Shown: in pieces, positions 27,417-34,910 of the stretch
Position numbering within the stretch: position 1 is the first letter of the stretch
Layout of the letters: each line of letters starts with the position of its first letter
Origin: Bacteroidales bacterium
GTDB lineage: Bacteria; Bacteroidota; Bacteroidia; Bacteroidales; UBA3824
Direction: 5' to 3'
DNA length: 34,910 nt
Assembly (NCBI GenBank): GCA_024413595.1
Contig: JAKSUC010000036.1
Location: 1 to 34,910, forward strand
Notes under the pieces: generated by a model
What the model was told of the DNA's origin: nothing
The model's database searches: none
The model's input: only the letters and a program-made list of their open reading frames with translations
Program-made: the position numbers and the translations under genes

Positions 27417-27419
27417 ATT

Positions 27420-28583
27420 TTAATATTTTATTTCTTTATTATTTTCATATTTTCTATGAAAAAACAATAGTAATCCAAATCCTATTAATTCAAAAGGAAT
27501 GCCTGTTAATGCAGAAGATTTATACCCATATCCTGCTAAAAGAGGAAGTCCTCCAACGAATGCTCCTATGGCATTTCCTACATTAAAAGCAACTTGAATT
27601 AACGCCCCTCCTATTTTTTCGCCTCCTTTTGAATATTCTATTATCAATAATTGCTGTGGTGATGATAACGCAAACAGACAATAAGTACACAAAAACATCA
27701 TTACAACTGATAATACAGAATTTTGTGCAAACAAAAATATTATTAACAAAAATATTGCTACAGAGGCTTGTGTCAACGAGGCTACAAGTCCTGGAGAATG
27801 TTTATCACAAATAAATCCACTTATAAAATTTCCTGAAATCATTCCTAATCCTGCAACTACCATTATTATTGATAATGCCGACTCGGTATATCCAGAAACA
27901 TTTAGTAATAAAGGACTTATATAGCTATACCAACACATTATACCGCAATTTCCTGCTAATGTTCCTCCAACAATTAGCCATGGAGCTCCATGTTTTAAAA
28001 ATTTTAATCTATCGGATAGTTTGTTTACAGGAATAGTTTCGATATTTGGTACAAAAAACTTTATTCCAATAATAATTAATAATGCAAATATTCCAACACC
28101 CAAAAATATTGTTCGCCACGAAAAATTATTACTTAAATAAGTTCCTAAAGGTACACCCATAATATTAGCAATTGTCATTCCTGAAACCATTATAGCAATG
28201 GCAGTTGAAGCTTTACTTTTACCTGCTAATTTTGTAGCTATTATTGTTCCTATTCCGAAATATGCGCCATGAGGCAAACCTGAAATAAATCTAGCCACCA
28301 TTAGTGTATAATAATTTGGAGCAAACGATGCCAAAATATTTCCAAATATTATTAATGCTCCCAAAAACATCATTACATTTTTCATCTGATATTTTTCTAC
28401 TGAGAGTAAAATTATAGGAGCTCCAAAACTAACACCTAAAGCATATGCCGAAATTAAATGTCCCGCATCTGTTATTGAAATATTTAAATCTTGGGCTACG
28501 AATGTTAAAATTCCAGGCATTATAAATTCTGCTATTCCTAAACAGAAAGTTCCCAATGCCATTGCTATCAAACTTTTTGTCAT
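27420..28583 (-). CDS. MFS transporter (AraJ/DHA1-type efflux permease)
   Basis: 387-residue inner-membrane protein with about 12 hydrophobic helices in two halves. The N-terminus MALGTFCLGIAEFIMPGILT followed by DLNISITDAGHLISAYALG matches the arabinose-efflux/DHA1 branch. The loop 2-3 region and the antiporter-like MVSGMTIANIMGVPLGTYLS (helix 5, motif C-like GxxxGxPLG) support proton-coupled export. Substrate unknown. A near-consensus -7 element (TACCTTCG on the minus strand, 28598-28605) lies 15 bp before the ATG. Confidence 0.9.
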   Translation of the reverse strand: MTKSLIAMALGTFCLGIAEFIMPGILTFVAQDLNISITDAGHLISAYALGVSFGAPIILLSVEKYQMKNVMMFLGALIIFGNILASFAPNYYTLMVARFISGLPHGAYFGIGTIIATKLAGKSKASTAIAIMVSGMTIANIMGVPLGTYLSNNFSWRTIFLGVGIFALLIIIGIKFFVPNIETIPVNKLSDRLKFLKHGAPWLIVGGTLAGNCGIMCWYSYISPLLLNVSGYTESALSIIMVVAGLGMISGNFISGFICDKHSPGLVASLTQASVAIFLLIIFLFAQNSVLSVVMMFLCTYCLFALSSPQQLLIIEYSKGGEKIGGALIQVAFNVGNAIGAFVGGLPLLAGYGYKSSALTGIPFELIGFGLLLFFHRKYENNKEIKY

Positions 28584-28883
28584 TTTATTTTTTAGCGCGA
28601 AGGTACAATTTTAATTATTTATTTTTTATATGTGGATGTAACGACATTATTTACAACATATAAGTAAACTTGTTAATGAGTTATTTTTTTTATAAAAGTC
28701 GAAATTAATATTTTTCGTATACTAATAATTTTTTTTCACATTATTTTCTTTCGTAATAGTTTTATATACTTTCAGAATCTTGTAAAAATCTACTTTTACG
28801 TAGTCAGTTTGAGTAAGGTTACCAGCTATAAAATTATTAATTTGAGTTATTTGAGATTTATAGCTGAGAGTATATAAATTTAA
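28584..28883 (-). pseudogene. Intergenic region with a possible remnant of the metallopeptidase-toxin family
   Basis: No intact gene. On the minus strand, bases from about 28870 down encode YKSQITQINNF and TQTDYVKVDFYKIL before a stop. The segment TDYVKVDF also occurs in the large metallopeptidase gene (KTDYVKVDF). At DNA level 19 bases (28784-28802) are identical to 32589-32607. This may be a fossil fragment of a related gene or a short gene-conversion trace; support is limited. Confidence 0.35.
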
Positions 28884-29828
28884 TTATTTAATTTTTTCGA
28901 TTTCGTCAACAGTTAATCCTGTTGCACTCGAAATTATAGAAATAGCAACACCTGAATGTTTTAAACTTTTTGCCATTTTAAGTTTTTCTTGATAGGCTTT
29001 GGAGCGTTCTTCTTCTCTTCCTTTTTCAATTCCAATCTTTTCGCCTTCTTCTCTTCCTTTTTCAATTCCAATCTTTTCACCTTCTTCTCTTCCTTTTTCC
29101 AAACCTTCTTCTCTTGCATTGCTTAATGCAGAACGTTCTGTTATTTCATCTAGTTTGGATTTGTCGTATGCTGCTAGTTCGGCATCGGTAAAGGCTGAAC
29201 GTTTTACGATTTCTAATGCTATGCTTGTTTCAGGATTGTTTAATAAATCAGGATCTACGTCTACGGTTTTTTCGTCTATTTCTGTAAAATATTGTAACCA
29301 CAAATCTTTTAATTTTTTATCTCCTTTGGTTACGGGTTTATATTTAGGTAATTCTACAAATATCATTGATATTGCATCGCGTATATCTTCGGGATGATGT
29401 TTGTTTATGATATAATATTCTTGGATATATTCGTCTGTATGTGCAAATTGTGGAAAAGCATTATCATTAACTATACACAAAGCATAAACACTTTTTAATT
29501 GTTTAAATTCATCTGATTTATACAATTGCGATGAATATATTTTTGTTGTATTATGTAATGTTCTGATAAAAAATGCACTATTCCAATAGGTTTGCATTTC
29601 TACTATAAAATATCTGTTATAATTATCTTTACATTTTACGTCTACAATGGAAAACTTTTTCCCAGGATTTTCTGGTATTTGCTCTGGTGAAAGATATTCT
29701 AAACTTTCGATATAACATCCTTGTGGCAATGGTAACAACGAATTTAATAAACTTTGTATTAAATTTGGATGTTCTCCAAATACTTTTTTAAATGTTAAAT
29801 CTACTTTCGGGTCTAAATATTTACTCAT
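28884..29828 (-). CDS. Rpn-family PD-(D/E)XK nuclease (recombination-promoting nuclease / putative transposase)
   Basis: 314-residue protein of the PDDEXK_2 (TIGR01784) type that is highly expanded in Bacteroidota. It opens YLDPKVDLTFKKVFGEHPN. The nuclease core is SIVDVKCKDNYNRYFIVEMQ (about 60-80), with Asp and E-x-Q as catalytic residues. The C-terminal third has a charged repeat (EEGEKIGIEKGR twice) and a final helix (TGLTVDEIEKIK). Relatives cut DNA and promote RecA-independent recombination. An exact -7 element lies just upstream. It borders a decayed accessory locus. Confidence 0.88.
   Translation of the reverse strand: MSKYLDPKVDLTFKKVFGEHPNLIQSLLNSLLPLPQGCYIESLEYLSPEQIPENPGKKFSIVDVKCKDNYNRYFIVEMQTYWNSAFFIRTLHNTTKIYSSQLYKSDEFKQLKSVYALCIVNDNAFPQFAHTDEYIQEYYIINKHHPEDIRDAISMIFVELPKYKPVTKGDKKLKDLWLQYFTEIDEKTVDVDPDLLNNPETSIALEIVKRSAFTDAELAAYDKSKLDEITERSALSNAREEGLEKGREEGEKIGIEKGREEGEKIGIEKGREEERSKAYQEKLKMAKSLKHSGVAISIISSATGLTVDEIEKIK
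29010..29099 (-). repeat. 36-bp tandem repeat inside the Rpn gene
   Basis: Two and a half copies of a 36-bp unit, nearly identical (one G/A difference at 29043 versus 29079), encode the 12-residue motif GEKIGIEKGREE. Such EKG repeats are typical of the family's C-terminal region and vary in copy number by replication slippage. Confidence 0.85.
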
Positions 29829-29849
29829 GGTTTTATTGTTTTGTTACTG

Positions 29850-29857
29850 CAAAGATA
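29850..29857 (-). promoter_or_regulatory. -7 promoter element of the Rpn gene
   Basis: TATCTTTG on the minus strand matches TAnnTTTG exactly and lies 21 bp upstream of the ATG at 29828. No clear -33 TTTG is seen. Confidence 0.45.
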
Positions 29858-29882
29858 TGGATTTTTTTGGGATTTTATTTAC

Positions 29883-30824
29883 TTATAAATGTTCTTTATA
29901 TTTTAAAACGTAATTTCTGATTTGAGAGCATGAGTCTTCTATTTCGTTTTTGCTGTAAACATCATAATGGAAAATATATCCATAATCTGTTATTTTTTCC
30001 CAATTTTCGTGAGTGTTAATATCTTGAGAGCAAACATGCCAAATATCTTCAAATTTTTCGTTTATATTCTTGAATACAAGGAATGTATCTATATTTGATA
30101 TGTCATAATTAGGTTTAAAACTTACTTTCTTTGGCGTTCCATCAATTTCTGTAAAACTTAAATTTATTATACTATCATTCACTTTTTCTTTTACAGATTT
30201 ATATACTATATTATAACCGACATTGTAATAAACTAAATCGGGTTTTAGTAATGAATAGTCGTGGTAGGTATATAATTTCTCGTTTTCTAAAAAGGCGAAA
30301 TCTTTAATTAATTCAAAGTCTGTATAATTATCAACTAAATAATATTCGATTTTATGATTTGCGGGACAATCAATATTCCAATAACATAATATATTATTAC
30401 CAACTTTTTTACAAGGAAAATCTAAAGTTCCTTTGTTTATAGTATCATTATTTACCAATGCTACAATATCTGTTTGCCAAACCATTGTATTCTTATAAGG
30501 AACTTGATAAATTTTTGTAATTTTACATTTTTTTACAATTGATGGTCCTTGTATTAATTTATTATATTCAAGATTTTTACTAATAAACATATCAGGTACT
30601 ATCATTGTTATAGGAATAAATACACAAAATATTTCCAAAATCATATCACCAAAATACATTTCATTACGTACTTCTTTAGGTATTAAGTATAAAGAAAAAC
30701 CAGCCAATGCTAATATTGGACCTGTTAAAATATAAAAATTACAGATATTTATATAATTAAAAATAAAACAAATAAATATTGTAGAAAAATAAAAACAAAA
30801 TAGAATATATTTATATTTTTTCAT
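29883..30824 (-). CDS. Membrane protein of unknown function; candidate immunity protein
   Basis: I do not recognise a family. Translation from ATG 30824 gives 313 residues. Three hydrophobic helices lie near the N-terminus (about 5-28, 30-48 and 60-85), followed by a long soluble domain with Cys residues and beta-rich stretches (FPCKKVGNNILCYWNIDCPA). A longer start at 30860 would overlap the preceding gene, so the 30824 start, 4 bp after its stop, is preferred. A downstream gene this close to a polymorphic-toxin-like metallopeptidase gene is where an immunity gene usually lies. Whether its soluble part faces cytoplasm or periplasm is unclear. Confidence 0.55.
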   Translation of the reverse strand: MKKYKYILFCFYFSTIFICFIFNYINICNFYILTGPILALAGFSLYLIPKEVRNEMYFGDMILEIFCVFIPITMIVPDMFISKNLEYNKLIQGPSIVKKCKITKIYQVPYKNTMVWQTDIVALVNNDTINKGTLDFPCKKVGNNILCYWNIDCPANHKIEYYLVDNYTDFELIKDFAFLENEKLYTYHDYSLLKPDLVYYNVGYNIVYKSVKEKVNDSIINLSFTEIDGTPKKVSFKPNYDISNIDTFLVFKNINEKFEDIWHVCSQDINTHENWEKITDYGYIFHYDVYSKNEIEDSCSQIRNYVLKYKEHL

Positions 30825-30828
30825 AATT

Positions 30829-33000
30829 TTATGAATAAATAATTTCAAAACCCTTATCAAGTAAAAAATTATAAAAATCAGAAATGTTATCTAATAAAAA
30901 TTTTCTAACGCCATCACTTCTTATAATATTAGAAGATATACCATCGACCATATTAATAATAGTTAAACCAGTTTGATTTTCGCTAAAAATATAATAACAA
31001 CAATTTCCTGATTCAGAAGCCACTGCAATACCTTTTTGATCTTGTTTGTCTTTAACAATATATTCAACAGTCTGAAAATGTTTACCCAAAAGTTCAGATT
31101 CTTTTTTCTCAAAATAATATTTACCATCAGAAATAAAATCAAGAATTTTAATTTCTGTTTGTTTTCCATTTATATTAACAATTTGAGATGGCTTTTTTTG
31201 ATAAATTTGATAATAACATGATATTAATTCATCTGTTTTTAAACTTTTAGTTTTTTCGGAATATAATGATAATCTGTTAATTAATTTTTCTGGATTGTCA
31301 ATATTTGATATCATTGAAAATAAGTATTTTATATTTTTAATATCCGATAATTTGGATATAATATTCGCTAAATCAGGATATTTTAAAACAATATTTATAA
31401 TTTTTGTTAATTCGTTTATTTTAATCTGAGACAAATATTCTATAAATTTAGTAGCATCATCTAAATTTAATAACGCTGAAAATAAATTATATATTTCTTG
31501 ACAGTTTTTACAATTATCTGCAATATCATCAATAATTGAAGAAATTTTTACTATATCATTTGAATTCGAAATACGTATACCATTTTCATGATACATAAAA
31601 TTGACAAATAAATCTTTAAAAGAACCTTTGCTTGGTTCATAATTTTTTATAAATTTATTAAATAAATCATCTTTAATTGTGGCAACTGCTCCATAAGATG
31701 TTTTGCTTGTCCCATCTTCTTTGGTATAAAATCCTGAAGGTCTATAATCTTTATAGTCTGCGACTTTTCCATCTGGTAAATAATAATATCTATAACCTGA
31801 TTCTTTTAATTTATTTACGTAAGTTTCAGAAAGACAAATATAATGAGAATTATTACCATAAGCTTCCGCATCTTCTTCTTCAAAGTTCCATTTAAAAATT
31901 CGTTTTGGTGGATTTTGAATTGCATTCCATTGAAAATGATAAAGTTCTTCTTTATCGTTGTAATCCATAAGGTTAGCAGTTTTGGCTTGGTCACGAGTTT
32001 GGTCGTCGAATGGGTGAGTTAACGAACCAATTCCGTGTCCAAGTTCGTGAGCTATTGTGCGCATGCCTGCGCCGTGATAGATAAATCCAAAGTTGTAACC
32101 AAATGGATTGTAACCTGCTACGCCGTTGGTTTCTACACCGTCAGGCATAAAAAACAAGTAATTTATATCGTCTTTGGCTTGGGAATCAAAGGCTTGCAAA
32201 ACTCGTTTTTGGTCTTCGTTATAACCAGACAAACGTTTTTTGTCTCCATGTTTAAATGGTAATAAATCTTTGATTTCTAATGTTGTAGTATTTATTTCAA
32301 ATTTTGTAACTAATTGATTATAAATTTGATTTAAATAATCTTTTAATTTATTTGTGTATGGAAGTTTTTCACCGTTTACACTTACTAAAACTATATTGTA
32401 AATTTTTGGAGTATAGGTTTTTAGCATTAATTTTCCAATTTTAACACCTTCTTTATCATACGCATAAATATAATTTGTATCAGGTTTTTGTGTGCCAGTA
32501 AATGTTAAAATGTTATCGTTTGATAATTTGAGTTTTATACCATAACGGTCTTTGAATATTACGCTGTCTTTTAAACCGTTATAATTTGAAAAATCTACTT
32601 TTACGTAATCTGTTTTTCCAGTTTCAATTGATTTGTAACGAAAATCGTAACTTCCTGATTTTGGGCAACATTCTGAATTTAAGTATATTCCATGGTCGCC
32701 AGAACCTAAATAATCAAAGGCGTATTTTTGTTTGTCTGACGGCAAAAAGTTTAGTTGAAAATTGGCTGTGGAATCCAATTTTCTGTGATAATCGTTAAGC
32801 ATGGCCTTGTTGCCTCCTGTGGCGCGGTATTCTGATATGCCCATGGGTTGTCCTTTGGATGTTATTACTAAACTATCTCCTTTGCCATCGGTTACAAGGC
32901 ATTGTTCTGGAGATTTGGCAGTTACAACGTCAAATTCTTCGGTTTCGCCGTTTGATTTTATAACTACTCCTTTTAATTTTCCATTTTCATCTTGATACAT
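30829..33000 (-). CDS. Open C-terminal segment of the metallopeptidase-toxin gene (metzincin-like domain and variable tail)
   Basis: 723 residues from an internal ATG; the open frame itself runs back to the in-frame stop at 33094-33096. A beta-rich region (1-300) is followed by a zinc-peptidase motif HELGHGIGSLTH at 318-329 with Glu319 as catalytic base, and a Met-turn-like NLMDY at 343-347. The ELYHFQWNAIQNP stretch after it matches the conserved pre-toxin module of large secreted Bacteroidota proteins, as I know them. The spacing to the third His is one residue longer than classical metzincins. From about residue 370 the tail (about 350 residues) is unfamiliar and probably a toxin. No signal peptide remains in this segment. 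Confidence 0.65.
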   Translation of the reverse strand: MYQDENGKLKGVVIKSNGETEEFDVVTAKSPEQCLVTDGKGDSLVITSKGQPMGISEYRATGGNKAMLNDYHRKLDSTANFQLNFLPSDKQKYAFDYLGSGDHGIYLNSECCPKSGSYDFRYKSIETGKTDYVKVDFSNYNGLKDSVIFKDRYGIKLKLSNDNILTFTGTQKPDTNYIYAYDKEGVKIGKLMLKTYTPKIYNIVLVSVNGEKLPYTNKLKDYLNQIYNQLVTKFEINTTTLEIKDLLPFKHGDKKRLSGYNEDQKRVLQAFDSQAKDDINYLFFMPDGVETNGVAGYNPFGYNFGFIYHGAGMRTIAHELGHGIGSLTHPFDDQTRDQAKTANLMDYNDKEELYHFQWNAIQNPPKRIFKWNFEEEDAEAYGNNSHYICLSETYVNKLKESGYRYYYLPDGKVADYKDYRPSGFYTKEDGTSKTSYGAVATIKDDLFNKFIKNYEPSKGSFKDLFVNFMYHENGIRISNSNDIVKISSIIDDIADNCKNCQEIYNLFSALLNLDDATKFIEYLSQIKINELTKIINIVLKYPDLANIISKLSDIKNIKYLFSMISNIDNPEKLINRLSLYSEKTKSLKTDELISCYYQIYQKKPSQIVNINGKQTEIKILDFISDGKYYFEKKESELLGKHFQTVEYIVKDKQDQKGIAVASESGNCCYYIFSENQTGLTIINMVDGISSNIIRSDGVRKFLLDNISDFYNFLLDKGFEIIYS

Positions 33001-34525
33001 ATAATCGAATTTTTGATCGATGTTTATGGTATCGCGAATTACGGTGGAAGTTAATGCAGAATTCGTTAATAACCAACCATTTGCAATTTTTTCTTACCAT
33101 GCGTCAACGTCGATTACGCCTCCTTCTACGGGAACGTTTGCAAATTCGGTTTCAAGTATAATGTTGTCGGTGTTGATTTTGGTGTCGGTAAATTCACAAA
33201 GTATTTTGGCATTGTGCCAACATTCCATTATCATAAAAAATGTACCTGATAATACTCCGTTGTTGTTGGACGCAATGTTTTGTATTTCAAAACGAGAGTC
33301 TCCGTTTTTGGATTCTACAATTTCACCTTTTTCAAATTCGGTTTTTAATTCAAAGTTGGTGATTTCACGATCTGGAAATACTTTTCCACATTCTATTTTA
33401 CGTTCTGGTCTTATGGGTATGTATCCGCTACATTCTACCCATTCTGTTAAACGATTTTTGTCGTTATGACAAATTGCTCTAACTCTGGCTGTTATTCCGT
33501 AATCATCTTTGGCAGATTTTAAAGTATATTTATTTTCTGGTATTACGCCTGATGGTCGAAAATCATTTGCACTTGATTCTTTAAATGTAAATTCTTAACT
33601 TGTATGTTCTTGATTTGCATCCCATTGAAAGCGAAATTCATTGTTAACAACTTTGCACGTAAATCCTGTTATGGGAGGTGCAGGACTTTTGTATTGAAAG
33701 GTGAAAATTTCTGATTTTCCGTTGTTTGCAAATGTTAATATATTTGTTTCGTCAAATGCTACTACTCGCCAAGCATATTTTTGACCAATTTTCATATTAA
33801 CATTATTAACGTTAAATGAATATTCTTTTATTATGCTTGTTAATTCTTGTGTAAAAATTGGCTTTGTGCTTTCGGCAATGGTATAAAGTGATATATTATT
33901 GTTTGGAATTTCAAAAAGTTCAAAACGATATTTAAATGGTGAGGTAACTATTGATTGTTGAAACCATTTAAAGTTTATTGTGTTTGTAACTTGTTCCGTT
34001 TCATATAGTTCATCGTTTTTTGGAGCTCTTAATTCTGGTGCTTTTACAATGGCAGCATACAATGGAATTGTAGCAAAATTTGATATTTGTTTCCTGAAGT
34101 TACGTCTATCAAACATATTTTCAATAAGTTATTTCCTTCGGGTATGTTGCCAATGTGTGAATAATCGTATCCATTAAAATTTATGTTGTTTGGATTAAAA
34201 TATTCGGCTAAATCTGAACAATTAAAAGTTACCGTTGAACCTCCGTTTATATAAAAATGTCGGATATTATTTAAGCGAGTTACAAATTTTTTAGTTCCAT
34301 TTGTAATTGTAAATTGAAATTTTACAGGTTTGTTTATAATAGTTATATCCGAAACTACCATTGTTAGATTTAGCATTGATGGACTTGAGTTGGATATTCT
34401 GTTAATTTTAAGGAATATCGCCCTAATCATGTTAGAATAAGATTTACTGGATAATTTCCTTGTGCAAAAATGTTATTTATAAAAATTATCAACAAAATAC
34501 AGATTAATAGTATTTTGCCCCCCAT
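30829..34525 (-). pseudogene. Broken secreted FnIII/TANFOR-like metallopeptidase with polymorphic-toxin architecture
   Basis: ATG 34525 starts a signal peptide (MGGKILLICILLIIFINNIF then AQ) followed by GNYPVNLILT, the usual start of this Bacteroidota family. That frame ends in TGA after 32 codons and homology continues in a second frame (34044-34430: LNLTMVVSDITI, DLAEYFNPNNINFNG). A third frame carries FnIII-like domains (33595-34116). From 34116 down to 30829 the frame stays the same but is cut by TAA at 33595-33597 (after QEHTS) and TAA at 33094-33096 (after VDAW). Homologous text continues on both sides of each stop (EFTFKESSANDFRPSGVIP; EKIANGWLLTNSA). Each TAA is one base from Tyr codons. 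The result is at least four lesions. Confidence 0.75.
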
Positions 34526-34571
34526 ATGGATTATTGTGCATTTTATTTGATATAACTCGTTTTATTTTGAG

Positions 34572-34579
34572 CAAAGATA
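34572..34579 (-). promoter_or_regulatory. -7 promoter element of the metallopeptidase gene
   Basis: TATCTTTG on the minus strand matches TAnnTTTG exactly and is 46 bp upstream of ATG 34525. A functional promoter could still drive the broken gene. Confidence 0.4.
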
Positions 34580-34697
34580 GAAATTTTTTAAATTAAGTTC
34601 TAGATTTTTAAGATTTTTTGTTGAGTGAGAAGTAAATGATATAATATTGTAATATCTTTGATTTGTATTTTGAGATTTACTAGGACAATAAAAATAA

Positions 34698-34739
34698 AAA
34701 AAACGTCACTTTTATTTTATACTAAAAGTGACGTTTTTT
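34698..34739 (-). terminator. Rho-independent terminator of the GH2-like gene
   Basis: Perfect 17-bp stem (arms 34698-34714 and 34723-34739) with core CGTCACTTTTA and an 8-base loop, T-rich at both ends. It lies 16 bp beyond the stop codon of the gene entering from the right. Confidence 0.85.
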
Positions 34740-34755
34740 AATAAGCATTTTGTTT

Positions 34756-34910
34756 TTATCTACGAATAGGCTTGATAGTGATGACTCTGTTGTAAGATTC
34801 AGGTTTAACTCTGTATTCGTCAAGTACATATACACAAGTACAACCTACACCAGTTGTGTTGTAGTCAAGATTGAAAGTATAGCGGTCGGCTTGTGGTTTT
34901 AGTTGATATG
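34756..34910 (-). CDS. C-terminus of a probable GH2 beta-galactosidase (cut by the window edge)
   Basis: A minus-strand open frame enters from the right edge and stops at 34756-34758 (TAA). The 50 visible residues include FNLDYNTTGVGCTCVYVL followed by DEYRV, and end TIKPIRR. The NLDY-x-x-x-GVG and L-x-x-YRV spacing is that of the last beta-sandwich domain of GH2 beta-galactosidases. This would be an exported or periplasmic glycan-degrading enzyme. The catalytic part is outside the window, so the call rests on the tail only. Confidence 0.5.
   Translation of the reverse strand, partial: YQLKPQADRYTFNLDYNTTGVGCTCVYVLDEYRVKPESYNRVITIKPIRR

Noticed and set aside
28999..29397. Plus-strand open frame of 132 codons opposite the Rpn gene
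   Set aside because: It mirrors the 36-bp repeat and charged codons of the real minus-strand nuclease gene; its Ser/Pro/Phe-rich product has no family features.
29883..30860. Longer start (30860) for the candidate immunity protein
   Set aside because: It would overlap the preceding gene by 32 bp and add 12 residues without features; ATG 30824 lies 4 bp after that gene's stop and begins directly with the hydrophobic helix.
33020..33469. Plus-strand open frame of 149 codons opposite the broken metallopeptidase gene
   Set aside because: The minus strand carries continuous FnIII-like text here, so the plus frame is a shadow.
33094..33597. Reassignment of TAA to a sense codon
   Set aside because: Many intact genes here end in TAA at the expected length, for example uppS, murI and bamA, so TAA is a normal stop.
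34518..34525. Run of six G after the ATG of the metallopeptidase gene as a phase-variation switch
   Set aside because: The present tract length already reads in frame with the signal peptide, and the later frame change lies about 95 bp downstream, so changing the tract would not restore the gene.

Overview
The window is a chromosomal segment from an AT-rich Gram-negative member of the Bacteroidota, most likely Bacteroidales-like. Evidence is the porG-uppS-bamA-ompH-ompH gene order typical of that phylum, a PKD protein ending in a CHU_C-like domain, Bacteroidota-style -7 promoter motifs (TAnnTTTG), no clear Shine-Dalgarno sequences, and signal peptides ending in A-Q. I saw no rRNA, tRNA, CRISPR array or intact insertion sequence.

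Layout. (1) 1-5577: the tail of a cut-off gene, then a TolC / HlyD / C39-peptidase ABC exporter operon for double-glycine leader peptides, a GrpB-family gene and the fossil C-terminus of an AAA ATPase. (2) 5578-8873, minus strand: phoH-purC ending at a hairpin terminator, then tadA-vanW. (3) 9024-17955, plus strand: a TPR/SpoIIE-type phosphatase, an SGNH hydrolase, then the envelope-biogenesis cluster porG, uppS, bamA and two skp/ompH genes closed by a strong terminator, and murI. (4) 18011-22188, plus strand: an ECF sigma factor overlapping a membrane-anchored PKD/CHU_C-like protein that may be its anti-sigma factor, then an exported caspase-like peptidase with a Gly-Asn-His repeat linker, then a stand-alone exported paralogue of the caspase's N-terminal domain. 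(5) 22263-28583: an acyl-CoA ligase, a GHL10/DigH-like glycosidase, a FadL/OmpP1-type outer-membrane channel and an MFS exporter. (6) 28600-34910, accessory region on the minus strand: an Rpn/PD-(D/E)XK nuclease with a 36-bp internal repeat, a candidate immunity protein, and a large secreted FnIII/TANFOR-like metallopeptidase gene with a polymorphic-toxin layout. The 5' half of that gene is broken by two in-frame TAA codons and two frame changes. The window ends in the C-terminus of a probable GH2 beta-galactosidase.

How they fit together. Much of the window serves the cell envelope: outer-membrane protein assembly, undecaprenyl-phosphate and D-glutamate supply, glycan trimming and peptide export. 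The most unusual parts are the secreted caspase with its stand-alone N-domain paralogue downstream of the sigma/PKD pair, and the decaying metallopeptidase-toxin locus with its possible immunity gene.
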